Source: UBA6107 sp964533735
Lineage (GTDB): Bacteria; Chloroflexota; Anaerolineae; Anaerolineales; Anaerolineaceae
DNA: 64,000 nt
Direction: 5' to 3'
Assembly (NCBI GenBank): GCA_964533735.1
Contig: CAZHMD010000014.1
Location: forward strand, 7,037 to 71,036
In this document: in pieces, positions 7,867 through 15,691 of the stretch
Numbering within the stretch: position 1 is the stretch's first letter
How the letters are laid out: each line of letters starts with the position of its first letter
The notes under the pieces: generated by a model
What the model saw: the letters and a program-made list of their open reading frames with translations, nothing else
What the model was told of the DNA's origin: nothing
Database searches by the model: none
Program-made: the position numbers and the translations under genes

Positions 7867-8256
7867 TTATTCAGCCCCGCAAACGCGCCAATCACCGCCC
7901 TCTTTTTTAACAGTGTAACTGCGCTGGGAAAGGTCAATGACCAGGTCTTCCGCGCCGTATGAGGCAATGATCGATCCGGCACAGGTAACCGAGGCAGTAT
8001 CACCGTTTTCTGAATTGACCGAGCAAGCCAGATCCTTTAGTTTTGTTTCCACCGCGCTGAAGGATTCCAGGGTGGTCAGGGCTTCGTCTTCATAAGCCGC
8101 GCAGGAGAGGCTGCTAATCTGCGCTTCATCCTTGGCGATCAAAGCCTGCCAGTAGGCACTCATCACGCCAGCCGGACCGGTTGCGGCAGCGCAACCCGAG
8201 AGGAAAAAGACCACCAAAAGGAATATGTTGAAGAATAATATTTTTGAACGCAACAT
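7867..8256 (-). CDS. small lipoprotein, NTF2/DUF4878-like
   Basis: 129 residues. A type II signal peptide ends in LLVVFFLSGC, so the mature protein is lipid-anchored outside the membrane. The remainder (AYWQALIAKDEAQISSL ... GDWRVCG) has the layout of small NTF2-like/DUF4878 lipoproteins: a long first helix followed by strands ending near a tryptophan. Four cysteines remain after the lipobox. The ATG at 8256 has GGAG eight bases upstream, so the earlier in-frame start at 8337 is rejected. It is the first gene of the run leading into the microprotein and MBOAT genes, with two bases to the next start, which makes a part in envelope acylation plausible. Confidence 0.75.
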   Translation of the reverse strand: MLRSKILFFNIFLLVVFFLSGCAAATGPAGVMSAYWQALIAKDEAQISSLSCAAYEDEALTTLESFSAVETKLKDLACSVNSENGDTASVTCAGSIIASYGAEDLVIDLSQRSYTVKKEGGDWRVCGAE

Positions 8257-8297
8257 GGCTACTCCAATTTCGAAATGAACCCTGATTATAATCTGCT

Positions 8298-8636
8298 CTA
8301 CGTGGATTGGTTGATGACCAATCCGGCTGCATGGCAAATCTCCGCGGTGAACCCCTCAGGCAGCTCACCCAGTTTGGCGGTTAATCGGCTGATGGATACC
8401 GAACGCAACTGCAGGGCATCCGCAGCCTGCGGCTCTTCAAAGCCGCTGTTGAGCACGGGGGGAACACGCACGATCCAGGGCGCGCGGGAGTACTTTTGAT
8501 GCCAGGGTGAGAGCGGCACCACCACTCGCAGGGGGATGGTACCCAGCGCGTCTGAAGAGATAATCACCACTCGGCGCGGTATCCCCACCCCCTTCTTTCC
8601 CGGTCCAGCCATCTCCCAAACCTCTCCGCGGAACAT
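8298..8636 (-). CDS. MazF/PemK-like endoribonuclease toxin
   Basis: 112 residues. The N-terminal RGEVWEM strand, the PRRVVIISSDALG segment and RVVVPLSPWHQKYSRAPWIV fit the MazF/PemK fold, where the first strand and the loop before VVIIS form the RNA-cutting site. The C-terminal LQLRSVSISRL ... G matches the conserved D/RSVDxxRL segment of the family. It follows the antitoxin gene by four bases. It probably cleaves mRNA when the antitoxin is lost. No sign of truncation. Confidence 0.85.
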   Translation of the reverse strand: MFRGEVWEMAGPGKKGVGIPRRVVIISSDALGTIPLRVVVPLSPWHQKYSRAPWIVRVPPVLNSGFEEPQAADALQLRSVSISRLTAKLGELPEGFTAEICHAAGLVINQST

Positions 8637-8640
8637 GGTT

Positions 8641-8892
8641 TTACCCCCTCACCGGGAAATCGTCATCCCCGTGCGAATAACCCACAAGTTCACCGTCGGA
8701 ATAATAATTGTCCGCTAATTCGCGGGCAGCACGGGCAAGCGCCTCCTGCTGACGCTGCATCAGGGCGCGATTAACCCATTCCCGCAGCAGGGAGGATACG
8801 GATTTCTTCTCCTCAACGGCGATTCGGGTTAATTCCTTGAGCTGTTCAGGGGTTAGCAACACCTGGGTGCGGGTTAAGGTTGGTTTTTTCAT
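8641..8892 (-). CDS. ribbon-helix-helix antitoxin
   Basis: 83 residues. The N-terminal TRTQVLLTPEQLKELTRIA then KKSVSSLLREWVNRAL is a ribbon-helix-helix DNA-binding dimer motif; the acidic C-terminal tail (SDGELVGYSHGDDDF) is the expected toxin-binding part. It lies directly upstream of the MazF-like gene and probably represses the pair's own promoter. The 113 bp upstream is AT-rich and would contain the operator, but no clear repeat was seen. Confidence 0.85.
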   Translation of the reverse strand: MKKPTLTRTQVLLTPEQLKELTRIAVEEKKSVSSLLREWVNRALMQRQQEALARAARELADNYYSDGELVGYSHGDDDFPVRG

Positions 8893-8967
8893 ACATCATT
8901 ATTATACATCGTTTTATGACGGAATATATTTACACATTATATTACATCCCTATTTAGGATATATAAA

Positions 8968-8987
8968 GACCCTCCGATCGGAGGGTC
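8968..8987 (-). terminator. terminator of the aldehyde oxidoreductase operon
   Basis: A perfect 20-bp palindrome (gaccctccgatcggagggtc) followed on the minus strand by tttatata, 19 bp past the stop of the ferredoxin gene. Confidence 0.75.
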
Positions 8988-9006
8988 GTCTCAAACCTGT
9001 CAAAGA

Positions 9007-9417
9007 TCAGTTCTTCATTGATATCGCTTCTGTCGGACAGGCATGCGCGCAGAACGAGCAGCCAATGCAGTTCTTTGCGTCCACCAGGGCGGCGATTTGG
9101 CGCACCTGGTGATCCTCTAGTTCAGCATACGCCATGACCCCGGTCGGGCAGGATTCGATGCAGGCACCGCAGGAAACACAGCGTTGCGCGCTGACGACCG
9201 GTTTGAGCCACAAGATGCGCTTGACCATACGGATAGTAATCCCCTGCCCATCGTGGACCGCCTCAGCCGGGCAAACACGACCGCAGGCAGCACAGTCCAC
9301 GCAGACGGACGGGGTGATGCTGTGCAGTTCTCCGCGCTCGCCGGTGATGGCTTTAACGGGGCAAACCTTAACACAGGCGGTACAGCCGGTACAAGAGAGG
9401 GTGATGCTGTGGCTCAT
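9007..9417 (-). CDS. ferredoxin with four [4Fe-4S] sites
   Basis: 136 residues with four complete CxxCxxCxxxCP motifs: CTGCTACVKVCP, CVDCAACGRVCP, CVSCGACIESCP and CIGCSFCAHACP. Four [4Fe-4S] clusters in so small a protein make it a polyferredoxin or electron wire. It overlaps the aldehyde oxidoreductase gene by four bases (ATGA), so it is most likely that enzyme's electron acceptor or the link to a second redox enzyme. No signal peptide, so cytoplasmic. Confidence 0.93.
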   Translation of the reverse strand: MSHSITLSCTGCTACVKVCPVKAITGERGELHSITPSVCVDCAACGRVCPAEAVHDGQGITIRMVKRILWLKPVVSAQRCVSCGACIESCPTGVMAYAELEDHQVRQIAALVDAKNCIGCSFCAHACPTEAISMKN

Positions 9418-11399
9418 ACAATCCCGCCAACCGCGTGAGGGGCAACCAGACCGGTTAACCCCAATGCTTTAATGGTTTCATGTTTCGGAATGCCCGTTTT
9501 CTCATCCCAGCCGATCTCTTTCCAGTAAGCGCTCATCATCGCGTCCAGGTCAAAAGAGGCTCCCTTGTTAGGACCGCTCTGCAAAGGCGGTTTGCCTGTG
9601 AGCCGCTCGTTTACTTTCAGATCGCGCGGGTCAATTCCTTCGCGTATGTTGAACATCTGCCGCAGGGTCTGGATGCGCTGACCAATCGTCATGTATTCAA
9701 GCGGGGTCAAGTTCCACCCGGTGGCAGCGTTGACGTATTCAAACACAGGCACGCGGTCAACGCCGATGAGCATGCCCATGTAACAAGCTCCGGCGGAATT
9801 ATAGAACTGGGTGAAGTTGCTCACTGCCACAGCTGCCCGGGTGCGGTTGCCATTTGGCGTGTAACGGCTTTCTTTGGCATAGAAGAGTGTTGAAGGTTTA
9901 AGCCCGGGAATGCGTGTCCACAATTTATAAAGGTCATAATAGAGTTGGGCACCGGTGGTGTGCCGCCCCGGAGTGGGGTCAACACTGGCATGCAGTGCCA
10001 TACCGGGATCCAGGCGCGGGTCGTGGTATGCCATTTCCTGTCCGCCGGCGGTGATCGAGGCGGAAAGCGCCTGAGGCTGCAGTTCCTGCGCAGCGCGGCG
10101 GGAACCGTCCGTCAGAAACGCTCCAAATCCCTCGCGGGCGATCATCTGGCGCACCACCTCGCGGATGGCCGGTGCATTGCCCCAGGTCAGCTCCAGCCCG
10201 CCGGTTTCCTCGCGGGTGATCCAGCCTTTTTCATAACACTCCATGGCAAAAGCCACGGTTCCGCCGGCGGAAATGCTGTCCATGCCGGCGCGGTTGAGCA
10301 TTTCATTGATCTCGTAAACCAACCCGAGGTCATCGTTTAACAACATGGTGGAAAATGAAGCGGTGGTCTCGTATTCAGGTTTGTGACCGAGCTGTTTTGT
10401 CTGCGGCATTTCCACGATACCGCCGCACCCGAGCGGGCAGCCGCGACAGTGGTACTTGTGTTTTTCATCGCGCAGCACCTGGTCAGCATCGATCCAGCGG
10501 TTGACCCCCGGTTGATCTTTGATCGTGCCGCTCCAGTTCTTAAAGGGGGTATCCCCCATGCCAATGGAAGCCGGGAAGGTGCCGATGGTCCCCCATTTGC
10601 GCAGTATGGCGCCAAGCAGTACTCCGGATTGGGTGAACCCGGTTGGCAGTTTTCCGATAATCCTGCCGAACAGCGCCACGAATTTGGCATTGATCAGCTT
10701 GAGCGGCAGCATCACATCGCGGCTGCATTTCCACGAGAGCCATTTGGTTTTCACCGGATCGTGGGAAGTAACCCGTTTGGAACCAGCCAGCACCACTGCC
10801 TTGAGGCGCTTGGAGCCCATCACCGCGCCGAGCCCGGAACGCGCTGCCATGCGTCCTTTATCGTTAACAATACCCGCGATCAGGGAGAGATTTTCACCAG
10901 CCTGCCCGATGGTGGCTACAGCCGGCTTTTTCTTTCCATCGTGGGCGATCAGGAGGGTTTCTTCAGTTTCCACAGCATCCCTGCCCCACAGGTGCGCGGC
11001 ATCCAGGAGTTGCGGTCCGTGTGCGTCCATATAAAAATAGACCGGCTTTGGACTGATTCCCTTGAAGAAGATGCCGTCCACACCGCATTGTTTGATGGCA
11101 AAGGCTAACGTGCCGCCGCAGTTGGCATCTCCCCAGGTGCCGGTGAGAGGGGACTTCCCCACCGCCATCCAGCGCCCTGAGAAGAGGCTGCCGGTGCCGT
11201 TGAGCAAACCGGACGTGAAGCCGAGGATGTTTCCAGGACCCAACGGGTCAATGCCTGCGGGCATGTCGCGTGTAAGCAGGTAAGCTCCCAGGCCGATACC
11301 GCCCAGGAATGTTTTATAGATTTCGTCCGGAATTGATTCTTCCAACCAGGTGCCGAGGGTGAGGTCCACCCATAACACCTTTCCCATGTATGCCTTCAA
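9414..11399 (-). CDS. aldehyde:ferredoxin oxidoreductase, tungsten-pterin type
   Basis: 661 residues, full length for the AOR family. The N-terminus MKAYMGKVLWVDLT is the family opening, then GGIGLGAYLL, and a cysteine set including YHCRGCPLGCGG for the [4Fe-4S] cluster beside the bis-pterin tungsten site. It oxidises aldehydes to acids with reduction of ferredoxin, or the reverse under strongly reducing conditions. The TTG start at 11399 is preferred: GGAG lies eight bases before it and the family opening needs the first residues; an in-frame ATG at 11387 would lose them. Coupled to the four-cluster ferredoxin by a 4-base overlap. Confidence 0.93.
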   Translation of the reverse strand: MKAYMGKVLWVDLTLGTWLEESIPDEIYKTFLGGIGLGAYLLTRDMPAGIDPLGPGNILGFTSGLLNGTGSLFSGRWMAVGKSPLTGTWGDANCGGTLAFAIKQCGVDGIFFKGISPKPVYFYMDAHGPQLLDAAHLWGRDAVETEETLLIAHDGKKKPAVATIGQAGENLSLIAGIVNDKGRMAARSGLGAVMGSKRLKAVVLAGSKRVTSHDPVKTKWLSWKCSRDVMLPLKLINAKFVALFGRIIGKLPTGFTQSGVLLGAILRKWGTIGTFPASIGMGDTPFKNWSGTIKDQPGVNRWIDADQVLRDEKHKYHCRGCPLGCGGIVEMPQTKQLGHKPEYETTASFSTMLLNDDLGLVYEINEMLNRAGMDSISAGGTVAFAMECYEKGWITREETGGLELTWGNAPAIREVVRQMIAREGFGAFLTDGSRRAAQELQPQALSASITAGGQEMAYHDPRLDPGMALHASVDPTPGRHTTGAQLYYDLYKLWTRIPGLKPSTLFYAKESRYTPNGNRTRAAVAVSNFTQFYNSAGACYMGMLIGVDRVPVFEYVNAATGWNLTPLEYMTIGQRIQTLRQMFNIREGIDPRDLKVNERLTGKPPLQSGPNKGASFDLDAMMSAYWKEIGWDEKTGIPKHETIKALGLTGLVAPHAVGGIV

Positions 11400-11465
11400 G
11401 CGCGAAACTCCGATGTGCGATTATTTGTTGAGTATAACCCCAACACGCACCACCAGTGGCAGTCA

Positions 11466-11493
11466 TTGCAAATTTGTAAATGTGGGCTAAGAT
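11466..11493 (+). promoter_or_regulatory. promoter for the BaiN-like flavoprotein gene
   Basis: TTGCAA, 16-bp spacer, TAAGAT, with the -10 box ending six bases before the ATG at 11500. Transcription would begin at or within a base or two of the start codon, giving a leaderless or nearly leaderless mRNA. Confidence 0.5.
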
Positions 11494-11499
11494 TAGGCT

Positions 11500-12708
11500 A
11501 TGAATTCCCCTATTACCATTCTCGGAGCTGGACCTGCTGGCATGACCGCGGCATTATTTGCCGCACGCGCCGGTTGGAAGGTGCAGTTGATCGACCGCAA
11601 CGAAAAGGTGGGGCGCAAACTGCTGGTCACCGGTGCCGGGCGCGCCAACCTGACCAATCAAAATATGGATGCCAGCCGCTACCCCGCGGTGGATGCGCCA
11701 TGGATGCAGCAGGTACTAGACCAATTTGGACACAAAGAATTGATCGCCTTCTTGCGCAGTATCGGTGTGCCCACCTACGCCACACATGATGGGTGGACCT
11801 ATCCCCTCTCGGAATCGGCACAGAGCGTGGCGGATGCCTTCGAGAATGCCTTGAAACTTGCCGGGGTAAAATTACTGCTCAACCAGCACATAACGGCTAT
11901 ACGCAAAGAAACTGACGGGTTCGTGCTTACCAGCGCCGATAAAGTGGAGCTGCGCACGCCGCACCTGGTGGTCGCCAGCGGCGGCAAAGCCTCCCCTGCC
12001 CTCGGCTCAAGCGGGGATCTCTTTTCCTCGCTGCGCACGCTGGGTCACCACATTAATCCGCTCCTCCCCGCCCTGGCGCCCCTCACCGCCGAAATGAAAC
12101 CCTGGCAGAAGCTGCAGGGCGTGCGCCTGGACGCAAATGCGAATTTATACGAAAACGACCTGCTGCTTGCCGAAACCACCGGCAACCTCATCTTCACCGC
12201 CTGGGGGTTGAACGGCCCCGCAGTGATGGACTTGAGCCACCACGTTTCCTCCCGTCCGGGAGCCAAATTGCAATTACGGCTGAATGTGCTCTTCGACCGC
12301 GAGGACGCGCTGCGCATGCTGATCAAGGACTTTCGCACTACCCCCACCCCGCTTGCCACGCTGTTGTCTTCCGTGGCGGCACTCAAACTGGCAGCGGTGA
12401 TCCTGCCGATGTGCCGCCTGCCCGTGGATGCCAAACTCAATGCAATCAATGATGAGCAGGTGGAAAAGGTACTGCGCCTGTTGAAAGCCATGCCCATCAG
12501 CATCACAGGAGTGCGCGGGTTCGAGTACTGCCAGGTGAGCTCCGGCGGTGTGCCCACCAGCGAGGTGGACCCCCTGAACATGCGTTCACGGGTGGTACCG
12601 GGGCTGTCCCTGGCTGGCGAGTGTGTGGATGTGATCGGACCGTGCGGGGGTTATAACCTGCAGTTCGCCTTCAGCAGCGGCGCTATTGCAGGAATGAACC
12701 TCGAATAA
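11500..12708 (+). CDS. BaiN/HI0933-family FAD-dependent oxidoreductase
   Basis: 402 residues. A dinucleotide-binding GAGPAGMTAALFAARAG opens the protein, and GRKLLVTGAGRANLTN is the family's conserved segment (usually GRKLLATGNGRCNLTN). The C-terminus CGGYNLQFAFSSGAIAG closes the FAD site as in all HI0933/YhiN/BaiN proteins. Members are soluble flavoproteins of mostly unknown substrate; some reduce steroid or bile-acid intermediates, which cannot be inferred here. Single-gene unit, divergent from the aldehyde oxidoreductase operon. Confidence 0.9.
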   Translation: MNSPITILGAGPAGMTAALFAARAGWKVQLIDRNEKVGRKLLVTGAGRANLTNQNMDASRYPAVDAPWMQQVLDQFGHKELIAFLRSIGVPTYATHDGWTYPLSESAQSVADAFENALKLAGVKLLLNQHITAIRKETDGFVLTSADKVELRTPHLVVASGGKASPALGSSGDLFSSLRTLGHHINPLLPALAPLTAEMKPWQKLQGVRLDANANLYENDLLLAETTGNLIFTAWGLNGPAVMDLSHHVSSRPGAKLQLRLNVLFDREDALRMLIKDFRTTPTPLATLLSSVAALKLAAVILPMCRLPVDAKLNAINDEQVEKVLRLLKAMPISITGVRGFEYCQVSSGGVPTSEVDPLNMRSRVVPGLSLAGECVDVIGPCGGYNLQFAFSSGAIAGMNLE

Positions 12709-12808
12709 GGCAGCAATGCGATAGACAGATTAATCCTTTTCATTAAGCTGCCGGAAGAGATTCAATTTCACAACTCTCCAATACACTTGACAGGAAAAAG
12801 CCAGTAAG

Positions 12809-13243
12809 TCAAACTTTGTTTTTCAATTCCTTGACCCAGGCAATGACCTTCCGCTCGATCAGGTCACGCACTTCACGGAATTTCGCCAGGCGTTCCTCTT
12901 CTGTCCCCTTGAACGCCGCCGGGTCTTCAAATGACCAGTGCATGCGCTGAGCAGCTCTCACCAATCCTACAGGACAGTTTTTATCAGCCTCGTCACACAC
13001 GGTAATGAGGGTGTCAAACTCATGCTTGCTTGCTAGTTCTTTTACCAACTTGGAGGCATGCCCCGCGAGATCAATACCCTTTTCCGCCATCACCCGGTAG
13101 GTAAAAGGGTTAATCGGTTTGGGTTTAAGCCCCGCGCTGAAAACCTCGAACTGCTCTCCGCCATGCAGCCGCAGGAAAGCCTCCGCGATCTGGCTGCGGC
13201 AGGAGTTGCCGGTGCAGAGGAATAAAACGCTTGGTTTGGTCAT
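12809..13243 (-). CDS. arsC: arsenate reductase, low-molecular-weight phosphatase type
   Basis: 144 residues from the ATG at 13243 (in-frame starts at 13255 and 13261 are possible). The P-loop LFLCTGNSCRSQIAE contains the nucleophilic Cys and the Arg that binds the oxyanion; DTLITVCDEADKNCPV and WSFEDPAAFKG supply the resolving cysteine and the DP general acid of thioredoxin-coupled arsenate reductases. It reduces arsenate to arsenite for export by the ACR3 pump encoded in the same run. Last gene of the arsenic operon, 26 bp after the OsmC-like gene. Confidence 0.9.
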   Translation of the reverse strand: MTKPSVLFLCTGNSCRSQIAEAFLRLHGGEQFEVFSAGLKPKPINPFTYRVMAEKGIDLAGHASKLVKELASKHEFDTLITVCDEADKNCPVGLVRAAQRMHWSFEDPAAFKGTEEERLAKFREVRDLIERKVIAWVKELKNKV

Positions 13244-13269
13244 GAGGTTTTCCATTGGCACAATTTTTT

Positions 13270-13722
13270 TCAGGAAATTATGTCTATCTGCGGTTCAATG
13301 ATGATTTTTGACTTCACCGAATTGGCCACCAGGCTGTACTTTTGAGCAGCCTGTAATGCCCTCAGTGTACGGGCGTGAACAACTTCCGGTTTTTCTTCAC
13401 CGGCAGCAATCCGTATCACCGGCCAGAAGCGCAGGTGAGTGAAAATCTCGGTCCGATCCAACTCGATCAATTTGGTCCCTTCGGCTTTGCAGTCATAGGA
13501 GATCAACTTTAACTTGAAACGTTCCACTGCCCAAATGAACATCATCATGATACAGGTATTGGCGGCGGCTACAAAGGCATCCTCAGGGGTTAATACTCCC
13601 GCATGTCCCTGGGCGTCAGGAGGTGCAGAAAAGTCCATCTCGGGACCATTCCCCATTACAATGTGACCCCAATGCTCACTCTTCCAGGTCACTTCGGTAT
13701 GATAAGCGGCGGTCTGGCTCAT
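13270..13722 (-). CDS. OsmC/Ohr-family protein
   Basis: 150 residues. The layout is that of OsmC-like peroxidases: an N-terminal strand pair, then GVLTPEDAFVAAANTCIMMMF with the first redox cysteine at the start of the central helix. The second conserved cysteine is in ISYDCKAEG. These proteins reduce organic hydroperoxides or bind small thiol-reactive compounds. It overlaps the DGC-domain gene upstream by four bases (ATGA), so it belongs to the arsenic operon, where a part in handling oxidative or thiol stress is plausible. Confidence 0.85.
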   Translation of the reverse strand: MSQTAAYHTEVTWKSEHWGHIVMGNGPEMDFSAPPDAQGHAGVLTPEDAFVAAANTCIMMMFIWAVERFKLKLISYDCKAEGTKLIELDRTEIFTHLRFWPVIRIAAGEEKPEVVHARTLRALQAAQKYSLVANSVKSKIIIEPQIDIIS

Positions 13723-14456
13723 TCTTTTACCTTCTGCTCCCGGTAGTAATTGGCATACGCCTCAATCACTAAGGCTGCGATTTCCGCTTCATTCGATGGA
13801 TCAATAGCGTTGTAAATCTTGGTCATTTCCATAATTTCATGCCCGGTTTCTTCTCCGGGTGTTTTTCCCAGTTGGAAGAGATTTTGAAAGATCAATGGCA
13901 ACGCCATCAGGGAAAATTCCTGTCCATTAACCTGTACTTTTTGAATGGGAATCCCTGACCCGCAGGAACAAGTTGCCTCTACTTCAACTTGATCTATGGC
14001 TGCTTTTTGTGATGTTTCATCGAATGTTCCTTCTCGCCGGCTCCAGGCTTTACCCAACAATTCGTCCACCTTTGTTGCAATTTCCTCCGCAGCAACTTCA
14101 TCTGTCTTTAGTCCGGCCTCATCCAATCGGCGGGCGCACAGTGGTTTCTGAATGTGATGCTTTTCGATTAAATCCGTTATGACAATCCCAGCAGCAGGTT
14201 TGTTTGAGTACTTTTCAGTGGCGCGGTACGCGCAGCGTTTCTCACAACCGTCAATGGCAATGGTCGGGTAGAACTTGGCAAAGGCGCGATCACCCTCACC
14301 ACCCGCCAGGAAAAGCGGCAGGCAGATGGTGACTGTATCAGCCGGCCGCATCTGCTCCAATACTCGCAGTGCAGCCAGGCGGGTAACGGTTCCCTCGGCT
14401 AGTTCTTCGCCGGAACAGGCAATGATGCCAACTTTTTTTTGCTGGAGCTCAGGCAT
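13719..14456 (-). CDS. DGC-domain (putative zinc-binding) protein with extra C-terminal domain
   Basis: 245 residues in two parts. Residues 1-140 are a DGC domain: IIACSGEELAEGTVTRLAAL, a GGEGDRAFAK segment and the name-giving IDGCEKRCA; the cysteines probably bind metal. Residues 160-245 contain CSCGSG followed by IPIQKVQVNGQEFSLMALP and a helical tail, a unit I do not recognise. The preceding gene encodes a single-domain paralogue and overlaps by eight bases. The function is unknown; a metal- or thiol-handling role in the arsenic operon is inferred from cysteines and context. Confidence 0.75.
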   Translation of the reverse strand: MPELQQKKVGIIACSGEELAEGTVTRLAALRVLEQMRPADTVTICLPLFLAGGEGDRAFAKFYPTIAIDGCEKRCAYRATEKYSNKPAAGIVITDLIEKHHIQKPLCARRLDEAGLKTDEVAAEEIATKVDELLGKAWSRREGTFDETSQKAAIDQVEVEATCSCGSGIPIQKVQVNGQEFSLMALPLIFQNLFQLGKTPGEETGHEIMEMTKIYNAIDPSNEAEIAALVIEAYANYYREQKVKE

Positions 14457-14877
14457 GGGTTTCTCCTTCGCTGGCGGCAGTCAACTCATCCACAACAGCA
14501 TCAATCTCTTTAGCCAGGGCATCCGCCAGCTTTTCGCCGCCCTCATTGAGTTCTGCAATTCCCTGCGGTTTGAAATCCCGATAACGGCGGAATACTTCCA
14601 GGACCGCGAAATCCCGCGCCACCTGTCCGCCGCTTTGCTGAACCATTTTGGTAGCACACGCCAGTTTGCAGCCGTCAATCGTGATAGCCTCGCTTTCCAA
14701 TAATATTGCCTGGGAGTCTTCATCTCCCATTACCAATAAAGCTAAGGGAATAAGCTGGGTTTGTGCAGGTCGATCATCCTCTGTTACCTGGAAGGCAGCC
14801 ACCCGGCTGACTGTCCCAAACGATTTACCAATGCCACTGCACGGAACAATGATAACTTTTTTCTTGGATTTATTCAT
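14449..14877 (-). CDS. DGC-domain (putative zinc-binding) protein
   Basis: 142 residues, one DGC domain: IIVPCSGIGKSFGTVSRVAAF, a GDEDSQAIL segment and IDGCKLACATKM. The cysteines in PCSG, DGC and LAC are the probable metal or persulfide ligands. It is paralogous to the N-terminal half of the next gene and overlaps both neighbours (four bases with the GcvH-like gene, eight with its paralogue), so all three are coupled. The activity of this family has not been established to my knowledge. Confidence 0.8.
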   Translation of the reverse strand: MNKSKKKVIIVPCSGIGKSFGTVSRVAAFQVTEDDRPAQTQLIPLALLVMGDEDSQAILLESEAITIDGCKLACATKMVQQSGGQVARDFAVLEVFRRYRDFKPQGIAELNEGGEKLADALAKEIDAVVDELTAASEGETHA

Positions 14878-15323
14878 TTTAGTTTGACTTCTTCCTCTGC
14901 ATCACGTTTCACTTTGGTGAAGTAAGCCGGAGCATCCAATAAGCGCAGGCGGTCAGCGTCCCAGGCAGTTAACGCCATCTCACAAATCCAGCCCTCGCCA
15001 AAGGGATCCGTATTAATGATTTCAGGCGTGGTTTCCAAAGCAGGATTCACCATTACCACTTTGCCAGCTACAGGAGAGGATAACGCAATATCCACCTTAA
15101 TGGTTTCAATCGAAGAAAACTCGTCACCCATCTTCAGGACAGTTCCAACTGGTTTCACTTCTGCAAAGGCGATATCACCGCTGTGCTGCTGGAGGTAATC
15201 CGAGAGACCGAGGCGCGCCAGTTTCCCCTCCACTCTTACCCAAATGCCCTCACTGTTAAAAAAACAGGTCGGGTCCACACGAAAAGTAAACTTATCGACC
15301 GTAGTTTCCAGGAATTTTGTCAT
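14874..15323 (-). CDS. GcvH-like lipoyl carrier protein
   Basis: 149 residues with the fold order of glycine-cleavage H protein: YLQQHSGDIAFAEVKPVGT, then SIETIKVDIALSSPVAGKV with the lysine for lipoylation in ETIKVD, then a C-terminal GEGWICEM segment. No glycine-cleavage genes are nearby; instead it is coupled to two DGC-domain proteins in an arsenic operon. GcvH-like proteins also serve as lipoate carriers outside glycine metabolism (LbpA in sulfur oxidation), so a dithiol carrier role for arsenic or sulfur is an attractive but unproven reading. Confidence 0.8.
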   Translation of the reverse strand: MTKFLETTVDKFTFRVDPTCFFNSEGIWVRVEGKLARLGLSDYLQQHSGDIAFAEVKPVGTVLKMGDEFSSIETIKVDIALSSPVAGKVVMVNPALETTPEIINTDPFGEGWICEMALTAWDADRLRLLDAPAYFTKVKRDAEEEVKLK

Positions 15324-15402
15324 CGTTTTCTTCTTTCCGTTTGAACGCTTTCGGAACGTTGTAAAGACTGACCAAGTGACGAATACCTAATATTGGATCC
15401 GT

Positions 15403-15648
15403 CTATTCATAGTTCGCAATGAGCCAGTCAGTAATTTCAGTTTCACTGGGGATGCGGCCGGCTGAGACCACTTTATTGTTGACCACCAGGCCGGGGGTCG
15501 CAAGAATTGGAAACTTCCTGATCTCGGTATGTTCGGTAACTTTTTCTATTTCAGCTTCAATGGCGAGTGTTTCAACAACCTTGCGCACTGAAGCTTCAAG
15601 GTTTTTGCAATTGGTGCAGCCTGACCCAAGAATTTTTATTTTTAACAT
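15403..15648 (-). CDS. small thioredoxin-like redox protein
   Basis: 81 residues. The N-terminal KIKILGSGCTNCKNLEASV holds a CxxC active site, and ATPGLVVNNKVVSAGR contains the cis-proline of the thioredoxin fold. This is the short thioredoxin-like family (redox-active disulfide protein 2 type) often found in arsenic operons, where it may re-reduce arsenate reductase. It lies between ACR3 (43 bp upstream) and the GcvH-like gene. Confidence 0.9.
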   Translation of the reverse strand: MLKIKILGSGCTNCKNLEASVRKVVETLAIEAEIEKVTEHTEIRKFPILATPGLVVNNKVVSAGRIPSETEITDWLIANYE

Positions 15649-15691
15649 ATATTCTCCAATTTAACTTTCAAAAAGACTTTTTCAATTCTTT

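Noticed and set aside
14874..15323. glycine-cleavage H protein of a gcv operon
   Set aside because: No gcvT, gcvP or lpd gene is in the window and the gene is coupled to arsenic-operon members.
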